A stretch of DNA of 5,059 nucleotides, taken from assembly GCA_902468695.1 (NCBI GenBank), contig CABQZS010000159.1, positions 1 through 5,059 on the forward strand, read 5' to 3'. Below the pieces are notes generated by a model that had not been told where the DNA came from, ran no database searches, and saw only the letters and a program-made list of their open reading frames with translations. The first letter of the stretch is position 1. Each line of letters begins with the position of its first letter. Source of the stretch: an uncultured Collinsella sp. (GTDB lineage Bacteria > Actinomycetota > Coriobacteriia > Coriobacteriales > Coriobacteriaceae). Shown in pieces: positions 1 through 5,059 of this stretch. Both the position numbers and the translations under genes were made by a program.

Positions 1-2299
1 GGCGGTCCGCAACGACCTCGTCGATGCCCTGCGGCGGCGCGGCGTCGAGGGCAGCCGGGTTGCCGGCGTTTTCCCACTCGTCCACCAGGCTCGAGTCGAC
101 CGAGCGCACCACAAAGCCCAGCCACGAGATAATGTCGCGTAGGCGCTCGTCGCGCTTCTCGATGGGCACGGTGCGGTCAAGCGAACGGTAAGCCTCTGCC
201 AGGTAGCGCAGCAAAATGCCCTCGGAGCGGGCGATGCCGAGCTTTTGAATGTAGCCCTTAAAATCGCTCGCGCTTTCCAGCATATCGCGCAGGACGCTCT
301 TGGGAGAGAGCTGGTAGTCGTTGGCCCAGGGCACTTCCTGGCAGTACTTGTCAAAAGCGGCGTCGAGCAAATCCTCGAGCGGCTTTTCGTACGTGACGTC
401 TTGAATGCGCTCCAAACGCTCCTCATACTCGATGCCGTCGGCCTTCATTTCGGCCATCGCTCGGTCGCGCTCGGCGCGCTCCTGTGCGCGCAATACCTGC
501 TTGGGATCCTCGAGCGTTGCCTCGACCATCGAGATCAGATCCATGGTATAGGTTTCGCTCTCGGGATCGAGCAACTCCAGCGCGGCAAGCAAAAACGGCG
601 AGAGCGGCTGGTCGAGCGCAAAGTCCTCGGGCAGGTCGACCGTCAGCGCATAGTCGATGTCTGGTGCGGCGTCAGTCGGGGCGTCGGGTGCGGGCGGCAC
701 CTCGGTGCGAACGACGACGCCGGAGTCGATGAGCGTGGCGAAGATTTCGTCGGCGCGAACCTCGAGCTTAGCCTTTTCCTCGGGGGTCTGCAGGCTCGTC
801 TCGATGAGGTCGTGTACGCGGGCTCGGGCATCGCCGCCCTGCTCGACCACGCTAATCACCATGGAGTGTGTGATGCGCAGGCGCGGCTTGAGCGTCTCGG
901 GCTGCGTCTCGATCAGGCGCTCAAAGGTCTGCTTGTTCCAGGTGACAAAGCCCTCGGGGGCCTTTTTCTTTTTAATCTTACGGAGTTTTTTGGGGTCGTC
1001 GCCTGCCTTGGCCATAAGCTTGGCGTTCTCGATCTCGTGCTCGGGCGCCTCGGCGATGACCATGCCCTCGGTGTCGAAGCCCGAGCGGCCGGCGCGACCA
1101 GCGATCTGATGAAACTCACGGGCGCGCAGGCGACGCATCTTGTAGCCGTCGAACTTGGTGAGCGCGGTGAGCACCACGGTGTGGATGGGTACGTTGATGC
1201 CGACGCCGAGTGTATCGGTACCGCAGATGACGGGCAGCAGACCCTGCTGCGCCAAGCGCTCGACCAGCAGGCGATAGCGCGGCAGCATGCCAGCATGGTG
1301 CACGCCGACGCCGCAGCCGAGCAAGCGCTTGAGGATCTTGCCGAAGGCCGTCGAGAAGCTCGTGCCTTTGGCAGCTTCCTTAATGGCCTCGCGCTGCTCC
1401 TTGCTAGCGATGCCAAAATTGGCGAGCGACTGTGCCGTTGAAAGTGCGGCATCCTGGCTAAAGTGCACGATATAGAGCGGGGCCTCGCCACGGCGCATGG
1501 CCAGCTCGACCGTGCCCTCGAGGGAGGTCGTCACATAGTCGTAGCTCAGCGGAACAGGACGCGGGGCATCGACAACCAAGTCGCAAGCAGCGCCGGTGTG
1601 CTCCTCGAGCGAGGCGGCGATGGCGGTGACATCGCCGAGCGTGGCGCTCATGAGCATGAATTGCGTGTGGGGCAGGGTGAGCAACGGCACCTGCCAGGCC
1701 CAACCGCGATCGGGGTCGGCAAAGTAGTGGAACTCATCCATGGCCACACAGCCCACATCGGCGTCCTCACCCTCGCGCAGCGCATCGTTGGCAAGGATTT
1801 CGGCCGTGCAGCAGATGACGGGCGCCTTGGTATTGATATGCGTATCGCCGGTGATCATGCCGACGTTATCGCGGCCGAGCACCTGTACCAGATCGAAGAA
1901 CTTTTCGCTGACTAAGGCCTTGATGGGGGCCGTGTAATAACAGCGCTTGCCCTGTGCCATGCCCATAAAGAGCATGCCCAGCGCGACAAGCGACTTGCCC
2001 GATCCGGTCGGTGTGCCTAAGATGACGTGATCGCCGGCAGCCAGGTCCATGAGGGCTTCTTCTTGGTGATCCCACAGCTCAATGCCGCGGCTGCTCGTCC
2101 ATTCAAAGAAGCGTTCGAAGGCCTGATCGGGCGTGAGCCATGGTTCGGGCTCGCTGCCGTCCTCGGGCTCCCACCAGGTGGGGGAGAGCGCGCCGAGCGA
2201 GCCAAACTCGGCTTCGGTTCCCGTGCCGCCCGAGAACGAGCTGGCGGCGCCGGCGCCGGAAACGGTGCTGGCGGAAGTATCTGTCGTGGTCTGTGCCAT
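1..2299 (-). CDS. SKI2-like DEAD/DEAH-box helicase with DUF3516-type C-terminal region (partial; C-terminus beyond the left edge)
   Basis: This is an ATP-dependent superfamily 2 helicase, probably acting on RNA in the cytoplasm. The substrate is not established for the DUF3516 branch. The frame is open for 766 codons from the ATG at 2299 to the window edge. Visible motifs are motif I GTPTGSGKS (res. 95-103, Lys102), motif II DEFH (188-191), motif III SAT (218-220), the GVGVHHAGMLPRYR block (330-343), motif V GTDTLGVGIN (360-369) and motif VI QIAGRAGRSG (398-407). A Lys-rich linker follows (437-446). After it come blocks I recognise from actinobacterial DUF3516 proteins: SPFLLAALELLDPES (567-581), VEATLEDPKQVL (592-603) and, near the edge, VDSSLVDEWE. 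The first ~35 residues are a Ser/Thr/Gly/Ala-rich, probably disordered leader. From memory, family members are a little over 800 residues, so most of the protein is here. The ribosome site is weak (GAGAGAAAG, 8 nt before ATG), and CATAAT on the minus strand (2338-2333) could be a -10 box without a clear -35. All helicase motifs are intact, so it should be active. Motif assignment is seen directly; the RNA role is inferred from SKI2 relatives. Confidence 0.93.
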   Translation of the reverse strand, partial: MAQTTTDTSASTVSGAGAASSFSGGTGTEAEFGSLGALSPTWWEPEDGSEPEPWLTPDQAFERFFEWTSSRGIELWDHQEEALMDLAAGDHVILGTPTGSGKSLVALGMLFMGMAQGKRCYYTAPIKALVSEKFFDLVQVLGRDNVGMITGDTHINTKAPVICCTAEILANDALREGEDADVGCVAMDEFHYFADPDRGWAWQVPLLTLPHTQFMLMSATLGDVTAIAASLEEHTGAACDLVVDAPRPVPLSYDYVTTSLEGTVELAMRRGEAPLYIVHFSQDAALSTAQSLANFGIASKEQREAIKEAAKGTSFSTAFGKILKRLLGCGVGVHHAGMLPRYRLLVERLAQQGLLPVICGTDTLGVGINVPIHTVVLTALTKFDGYKMRRLRAREFHQIAGRAGRSGFDTEGMVIAEAPEHEIENAKLMAKAGDDPKKLRKIKKKKAPEGFVTWNKQTFERLIETQPETLKPRLRITHSMVISVVEQGGDARARVHDLIETSLQTPEEKAKLEVRADEIFATLIDSGVVVRTEVPPAPDAPTDAAPDIDYALTVDLPEDFALDQPLSPFLLAALELLDPESETYTMDLISMVEATLEDPKQVLRAQERAERDRAMAEMKADGIEYEERLERIQDVTYEKPLEDLLDAAFDKYCQEVPWANDYQLSPKSVLRDMLESASDFKGYIQKLGIARSEGILLRYLAEAYRSLDRTVPIEKRDERLRDIISWLGFVVRSVDSSLVDEWENAGNPAALDAAPPQGIDEVVADR

Positions 2300-2608
2300 G
2301 TGGTTGCTTTCTCTCGCGATTGTCCGCCAACTATTATGGCGTAGCGGCGGCGCGGGGCGCCAGCGCGCGAGAAAATGCAGGAAATGGGCGTTCTGCCCAG
2401 CCGTTTGGTGCAGTCGCCAGCTAAGTGAGTAGACTTTTTGCAATGTCGCGAGCACATGGCTTTTGCGCAAGGGCTCTACCTGCGGTTTTAGTTTTCGTTA
2501 TGCGGGTTGTGCTTGGCTATTGCAAAAAAGTCTACTCACTTAGGCTTGAGGGTCGTTCGTTGGCGCCTATTCGCGCTTGTTTGCCGACGCCACGACCATA
2601 AGAAGCCC
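2300..2608. other. Intergenic gap between trmB-like gene and helicase
   Basis: This 309-bp gap has no credible gene. ORFs that cross it on either strand merely read through the inverted repeat and into antisense of the flanking genes. The part next to the helicase (about 2339-2370) is almost pure G/C. The middle is occupied by the inverted-repeat unit at 2421-2543, and TTGCGCAA (2463-2470) is a perfect 8-bp palindrome inside it. No ordinary GC-stem plus U-tract terminator is visible directly after the trmB-like stop codon, so the long inverted repeat is the only candidate structure for ending that transcript. Confidence 0.7.
2421..2543. repeat. 123-bp unit bounded by 24/25-bp inverted repeats (MITE-like or regulatory dyad)
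   Basis: The left arm (2421-2444) begins CTAAGTGAGTAGAC, followed by five T and GCAAT. The right arm (2519-2543) is its reverse complement except that it has six A in the homopolymer. An inner pair, AGCACA (2451-2456) and TGTGCT (2508-2513), extends the symmetry after a 5-6 nt mismatch. The centre (2457-2507) is unrelated and non-coding. Each outer end carries a TA dinucleotide (2422-2423 and 2541-2542), as expected if a Tc1/mariner/IS630-type transposase had inserted a small non-autonomous element. No transposase is encoded. Alternatives are a large stem-loop that ends the upstream trmB-like transcript, or paired protein-binding sites. The symmetry is seen directly; the mobile-element reading is inference. 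Confidence 0.8.
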
Positions 2609-3448
2609 CTAGGACTCTTGCGGCAGGCGCTTCTTGCCTTTGCGGGCGCGGTTTCTAAAGTTCTCGACGGCCTCTTCCATGCCCAGGGGTACATAGGTGA
2701 GCTCGTCGAGGTTATCGGGCAGGTAGCACGCAAGGCTTTGCTCCTGCTCTCGGCCTGTTGCGAGTTTCTCTTCGGTAGGCTTCTCGCCGGGTGTGGCACA
2801 AATGCCATAGACGACGGCACCCATCTCGCGCGTGCGGCATTCATATTCGGTCTCGGGGTGCTCGGGATGGTCGCGGCGGACGTCGTCACTTATCCAAAGC
2901 GTGTCGTAGCCTGCTGCGGCAAACTGCCCCAGGGCGTAGTCGCGCAATGGCTTGCTGTCGGTTCGCAGCGTGACGGTGGCACCGGCCGCAAAAAGCGGGC
3001 GATAGAGCATCAGATGGTCGACATGGACGAGTCGTTTTTCGGCGTACTTGGCCTTGGGCTGCGGCGTGGGAAAGTTAATGGTAATGGCATCGAGCTCGCC
3101 TGCGGCAAACAGCTGCGGCAGCGATGCGGCGCCGCGGGGCAGGACGAGTACGTTTGATAGCTCCTGCTCGCAGATTTTCTGCGCGGCATAGGCGATGCAG
3201 ATGGGCTCCTGGTCCATACCGATAAAGAGGGTGTTTGGCTCGTGGGTCGCGCGCTCTACAAGGTACGTTCCCTTGCCACAACCAAGGTCCAGGTGAAGGT
3301 GTTCGAAGGGCTTGCTGCCAACTGGCGCACAGGCCTCGCGCCAATCTCCGGCATAGGCCTCGGGGTTCGTCTCAATTGCATCGGCGTAGCGCTCCAGGCG
3401 CTCCTCGAGCACAAAGTTCTTAGGCGTGCGAACGTGGACGGCTCCCAT
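2609..3448 (-). CDS. trmB: TrmB-type tRNA (guanine-N7)-methyltransferase, divergent
   Basis: TrmB transfers methyl from S-adenosylmethionine to N7 of G46 in the tRNA variable loop. This 279-residue protein shows the family order: PEAYAGDW (res. 29-36); SAM motif I LDLGCGKGTYL (53-63); FIGMDQEP (75-82), matching the usual GIE block; NFPTPQPK (125-132), where most members have NFPDPWPK; TDSKPL (163-168), matching the TDN block; and TEYECRTREMG (200-210), matching the TEYE/TKFE block. The Asp of FPDPW is Thr128, and the following basic stretch is KYAEKR instead of the common RHxKRR. After Ile216 there is a 63-residue C-terminal extension ending in a basic RARKGKKR tail. Typical members have about 210-240 residues. 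The ATG at 3448 has AAGGAG four bases upstream; the nearby ATG at 3464 is out of frame. The gene follows a likely terminator, so it probably has its own promoter, which I could not pin down. Family membership is strong. Whether it still makes m7G46 is less certain, given the changed motif. Confidence 0.88.
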   Translation of the reverse strand: MGAVHVRTPKNFVLEERLERYADAIETNPEAYAGDWREACAPVGSKPFEHLHLDLGCGKGTYLVERATHEPNTLFIGMDQEPICIAYAAQKICEQELSNVLVLPRGAASLPQLFAAGELDAITINFPTPQPKAKYAEKRLVHVDHLMLYRPLFAAGATVTLRTDSKPLRDYALGQFAAAGYDTLWISDDVRRDHPEHPETEYECRTREMGAVVYGICATPGEKPTEEKLATGREQEQSLACYLPDNLDELTYVPLGMEEAVENFRNRARKGKKRLPQES

Positions 3449-3452
3449 GAGG

Positions 3453-3458
3453 CTCCTT
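3453..3458 (-). promoter_or_regulatory. Ribosome binding site of the trmB-like gene
   Basis: AAGGAG on the minus strand lies four bases before the ATG at 3448. It supports this start over the out-of-frame ATG at 3464, which overlaps the upstream side of the site. Confidence 0.75.
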
Positions 3459-3468
3459 GGTCATAAGT

Positions 3469-3494
3469 ATGGAACGCATGGCTGCGCGTTCCAT
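3469..3494 (-). repeat. Perfect 9-bp dyad upstream of the trmB-like gene
   Basis: ATGGAACGC (3469-3477) and GCGTTCCAT (3486-3494) are perfect inverted repeats around an 8-nt loop. The dyad lies between the terminator of the upstream gene and the trmB-like ribosome site, where a promoter, operator or leader hairpin is expected. No U-run follows on the minus strand, so it is not an intrinsic terminator for leftward transcription. Its regulatory role is inferred from position only. Confidence 0.5.
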
Positions 3495-3504
3495 CAATGG
3501 GTTG

Positions 3505-3530
3505 AAAAAGGGGCGGGCATAGTTTGCCCG
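3505..3530 (-). terminator. Probable intrinsic terminator of the Trm9-like methyltransferase gene
   Basis: On the minus strand a 6-bp stem CGGGCA/TGCCCG with a 5-nt loop (3530-3514) is followed by CCCC and then TTTTT (3509-3505). It begins 37 bases after the stop codon of the methyltransferase, in the right orientation. The four C between stem and U-run make it imperfect. It suggests the trmB-like gene is transcribed separately or only by read-through. Confidence 0.55.
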
Positions 3531-3567
3531 AAAGACGCGGTGCGGCTCGACGGCGAGTCGTCGGTGC

Positions 3568-4440
3568 CTACAGGCGCTTGAGAATCACATAGCGGTTGAG
3601 ATCGCCGCTGCGACCGTCGGCATGGAAGCGCTCAAGCTCGCGCACGGGGACCTCGCCGCTCTTGTAGAACGTACGGACGCCGCGCACCAGGTCGGTGATC
3701 TGCTGATCGTCAAAGTGATGGCAATAGCGGTAGGCGTGGCGGTCGTTTTGCCAGCCAATGAGGTGGTCGCCGGCTTCAAACTGCGCGGAAGCGTAACCCT
3801 CAAACGGCGGGGTGAGCTCGGCGCGGGCTTCGGCTCGAACGGCCTTGCGCGCCATGCGCTCGTCGTTCATAAACTCCCAAAAGCTGATGGCGATGATGCC
3901 GCCTGGGCGCGTCTGGCGCACCAGGGCGTCGAGCACGCGTACGCGGTACTCGCACGATGGCACGTGGTGCATAAAGCCAAAGCAGACCGAGATGTCGGCG
4001 AGCGGGGCGTCGAAAAGCACATCGGGCGTCTCGGCGGGGTTGAGCTTCATGAGGGCGTCGAGCACATCGAGTTCCTGGAAGTGCAGGTTGGGAATGCGCA
4101 GGGCGTGGCCATGTGCATCGATAGCCAAATCTTGACACGAGTCGACACCATAGAATTCAAACGGGCAACTGGCATCTGCCGAGGGATTTGCGCCGTCGAC
4201 GCTCTTGGCGGCAAGTGCGCCGCCGGCGGCAAAGTTCTCGAATCGCATATTGCCGCAGGCAAGATCGAAGACGCGGACGGGATGCTCGATGGTGGCGACG
4301 TCGAGCTGTTCGAGTGCGATGTCCATGGTGCGGACCCAGCCCGGCCACGGGGCCTGGCGCGTATCGGAGAAGGAGGCGGAGTGCTCGCGATAGAACGTGT
4401 TGTTGAGCTGGATGAGCGATGAGGCGAAATCGCGGTTCAC
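3568..4440 (-). CDS. Class I SAM-dependent methyltransferase, Trm9/ALKBH8-like (putative tRNA methyltransferase)
   Basis: This 290-residue protein (from the GTG at 4440) has a Rossmann methyltransferase core: motif I FDLACGNMRF (res. 58-67), an acidic SAM-binding block YGVDSC (97-102), FGFMHHVP (154-161) and RPGGIIAISFW (178-188). Three parts resemble the methyltransferase domain of eukaryotic Trm9/ALKBH8, which completes mcm5U at the tRNA wobble position: the N-terminal FYREHSASFSDTRQAPWP (16-33; Trm9 has an equivalent VYNEIAPHFS-TR--PWP stretch), the MHHVP block (Trm9 VHHWS), and the C-terminal YRYCHHF (Trm9 YRYYHLY) followed by a closing RYVILKRL strand. A poorly conserved insert rich in Ala/Ser/Asp lies near residues 78-93. 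An in-frame ATG at 4488 would add 16 residues but lacks a ribosome site and overlaps a dyad; the GTG has GGAGGGAG upstream. The trmB-like gene lies downstream, beyond a terminator, which fits a tRNA-modification theme. The methyltransferase fold is certain. The Trm9 relationship is pattern recognition from memory, and the substrate in bacteria is unknown. Confidence 0.85.
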   Translation of the reverse strand: MNRDFASSLIQLNNTFYREHSASFSDTRQAPWPGWVRTMDIALEQLDVATIEHPVRVFDLACGNMRFENFAAGGALAAKSVDGANPSADASCPFEFYGVDSCQDLAIDAHGHALRIPNLHFQELDVLDALMKLNPAETPDVLFDAPLADISVCFGFMHHVPSCEYRVRVLDALVRQTRPGGIIAISFWEFMNDERMARKAVRAEARAELTPPFEGYASAQFEAGDHLIGWQNDRHAYRYCHHFDDQQITDLVRGVRTFYKSGEVPVRELERFHADGRSGDLNRYVILKRL

Positions 4441-4449
4441 GGCGCGGGA

Positions 4450-4457
4450 CTCCCTCC
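4450..4457 (-). promoter_or_regulatory. Ribosome binding site favouring the GTG start at 4440
   Basis: GGAGGGAG on the minus strand ends nine bases before the GTG at 4440. The alternative ATG at 4488 is preceded by GATAACGGTAGT, which has no Shine-Dalgarno match. This site is the main reason for choosing the shorter protein. The spacing is on the long side, so the choice is probable rather than certain. Confidence 0.6.
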
Positions 4458-4477
4458 GTTGGCGGTGCGGAATAAAC

Positions 4478-4491
4478 AGTATGACCATACT
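4478..4491. promoter_or_regulatory. AGTATG-AC-CATACT dyad upstream of the Trm9-like gene
   Basis: This perfect 6-bp inverted repeat with a 2-nt centre lies 37 bases upstream of the GTG start. Its minus-strand half CATACT (4483-4478) matches a -10 box at four of six positions, with a weak TTGCGG upstream, so the dyad may overlap the promoter. Whether it is an operator or a chance palindrome cannot be told from one copy. Confidence 0.35.
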
Positions 4492-4647
4492 ACCGTTATC
4501 GCCGCAACGGGGACAACCGAGCTAGGTGTCATTGCTTTGTTTGGACACATTTTCGCAGCTCATGCGCGCCCGCAACCGCCGGTTGTCAAAAATCCCACTA
4601 AAATAGGTGGCATGTTTTTGGCGGTGGCGGATAGATTTTAACTGTGC

Positions 4648-4657
4648 AAGGCGCCTT
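4648..4657. promoter_or_regulatory. AAGGCGCCTT palindrome upstream of the XRE gene
   Basis: This perfect 10-bp palindrome sits 49 bases before the ATG at 4707. XRE-type regulators often bind short palindromes in their own promoter, so it is a candidate autoregulatory site. A 10-bp palindrome of mostly G/C can also arise by chance in this genome. Confidence 0.3.
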
Positions 4658-4696
4658 AAGAACAAAAACGGTCCGGCGGCACGGCTGGCATCACAT

Positions 4697-4702
4697 AGGA
4701 GG
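4697..4702 (+). promoter_or_regulatory. Ribosome binding site of the XRE regulator
   Basis: A full AGGAGG lies four bases before the ATG at 4707. It fixes the start of the right-edge gene and implies efficient translation. Confidence 0.85.
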
Positions 4703-4706
4703 AACC

Positions 4707-5059
4707 ATGAATGTAGAAACTGCGCAGCGGCTCGCCGACCTTCGCCGCAGCAAAGGCTTTAGCCAAGAAGGACTGGCACGAAAGCTGGGGCTGTCGCGCC
4801 AAGCGGTCAGTAAATGGGAGCGTGCAGAGAGCTCGCCTGATACCGAGAATCTGATCTCGCTCGCCAAGCTCTACGGTGTGAGCCTGGACGAGCTGCTCAA
4901 TCCGAGCGATGAGATCGAGGACGATATCGAGTTTGAGAACGAGGACCGCGCCCGTCAGCGCGAGGCCGAGGCGGCGGAACGTGCCCGCACCCATGAGGCA
5001 GCGGCGCGTGCGACTGAGGCGGCAACACAGGCGAGTGATGCTGCGGCTAAGGCGGCGCA
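4707..5059 (+). CDS. XRE-family helix-turn-helix transcriptional regulator (partial; C-terminus beyond the right edge)
   Basis: This is a DNA-binding regulator of the Cro/C1 (XRE) type. 117 codons are visible from the ATG at 4707, which has a full AGGAGG site. The HTH domain spans about residues 6-64: RLADLRRSKGFSQEGLARKL (8-27), a recognition helix around LSRQAVSKWE (29-38), and SPDTENLISLAKLYGVSLDELL (43-64). SRQAVSKWE is a hallmark of the Firmicutes/Actinomycetota XRE branch. Residues 65-79 are acidic (PSDEIEDDIEFENE). They are followed by an Arg/Glu/Ala-rich stretch (80-117 and onward) that is low in complexity and could be a coiled coil or a charged helical linker. Regulators of this type often continue into a membrane or ligand-binding C-terminal part, which is not visible here. 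It is transcribed away from the methyltransferase genes, so control of those genes is possible but not shown. The DNA-binding assignment is secure; target and signal are unknown. Confidence 0.92.
   Translation, partial: MNVETAQRLADLRRSKGFSQEGLARKLGLSRQAVSKWERAESSPDTENLISLAKLYGVSLDELLNPSDEIEDDIEFENEDRARQREAEAAERARTHEAAARATEAATQASDAAAKAA

Larger units (their letters stand above)
4441..4706. promoter_or_regulatory. Divergent intergenic region between the Trm9-like gene and the XRE regulator
   Basis: This 266-bp spacer must hold promoters for both divergent genes. It is more AT-rich than the genes, most clearly at 4586-4645. It contains overlapping TTGTCA (plus, 4583-4588) and TTGACA (minus, 4589-4584) hexamers, but neither has a convincing -10 box at normal spacing, so I do not assign promoters. 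Short dyads are AGTATG-AC-CATACT (4478-4491), GACAACCG (4512-4519) with CGGTTGTC (4580-4587), CAACC-GCC-GGTTG (4573-4585) and AAGGCGCCTT (4648-4657). No small gene with a ribosome site is visible in it. Confidence 0.6.

Noticed and set aside
955..990. A-rich runs in the helicase coding strand (AAAAAA and the Lys-rich linker) as a programmed frameshift site
   Set aside because: The runs are not in the phase of a canonical X XXY YYZ slippery heptamer, and the reading frame continues with family-typical sequence on both sides.
245..1441. A 398-codon ORF on the plus strand opposite the helicase
   Set aside because: It lies wholly antisense to a helicase with intact motifs, resembles no family, has no ribosome site, and is expected from the GC-biased codons of the real gene.
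2507..3157. A 216-codon plus-strand ORF starting inside the inverted repeat and running antisense to the trmB-like gene
   Set aside because: The start falls in the repeat arm and the rest is antisense to a conserved gene. The similar KKSTHL peptide in another ORF over the left arm only reflects the inverted repeat.
3622..4422. A 266-codon plus-strand ORF opposite the Trm9-like methyltransferase
   Set aside because: It is the codon-bias shadow of the minus-strand gene, which has clear SAM motifs; the antisense product shows no recognisable domain.
4573..4604. TTGTCA/TTGACA hexamers plus TAAAAT as a sigma-70 promoter
   Set aside because: The spacing between TTGTCA and TAAAAT is only 10 bp, and no -10 box lies at 16-18 bp on either strand.
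4459..4641. A 60-codon plus-strand ORF in the divergent spacer
   Set aside because: It has no Shine-Dalgarno site, no similarity that I recognise, and covers the likely promoter region of the methyltransferase gene.
4656..4994. A 112-codon minus-strand ORF opposite the XRE gene
   Set aside because: It overlaps a clear HTH domain with a full AGGAGG site on the other strand and has no independent support.

Overview
The window is GC-rich bacterial DNA with strong Shine-Dalgarno sites and a codon bias that leaves long meaningless ORFs opposite the real genes. The SKI2-like helicase with a DUF3516-type C-terminal part points to Actinomycetota. The overall gene style (XRE regulator with a charged Ala-rich tail, AT-richer spacers) suggests a gut Coriobacteriia such as Collinsella. 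The phylum is fairly safe, but the genus is a guess made without a database search.

Layout: three minus-strand genes fill positions 1-4440, and one plus-strand gene starts at 4707. Read in the direction of transcription, these are (a) a class I SAM methyltransferase resembling the Trm9/ALKBH8 tRNA wobble-uridine methyltransferases (4440-3568); (b) a probable intrinsic terminator (3530-3505) and a dyad (3494-3469); (c) a divergent TrmB-type tRNA (guanine-N7) methyltransferase (3448-2609); (d) a 309-bp gap holding a 123-bp unit bounded by 24/25-bp near-perfect inverted repeats (2421-2543); and (e) a DEAD/DEAH-box (DEFH) SKI2-like helicase starting at 2299 and running off the left edge. Divergent from these is an XRE-family regulator that runs off the right edge.

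The three minus-strand genes share an RNA theme: two likely tRNA methyltransferases and a putative RNA helicase. They do not look like one tight operon, because a terminator and long gaps separate them. The 266-bp divergent spacer (4441-4706) carries several short dyads that could be operators.

The points most worth following up are the inverted-repeat unit (mobile MITE-like element or regulatory dyad), the Trm9-like methyltransferase in a bacterium, and the altered catalytic motif of the TrmB homologue. I see no rRNA, tRNA, CRISPR array, intact transposase or phage gene.
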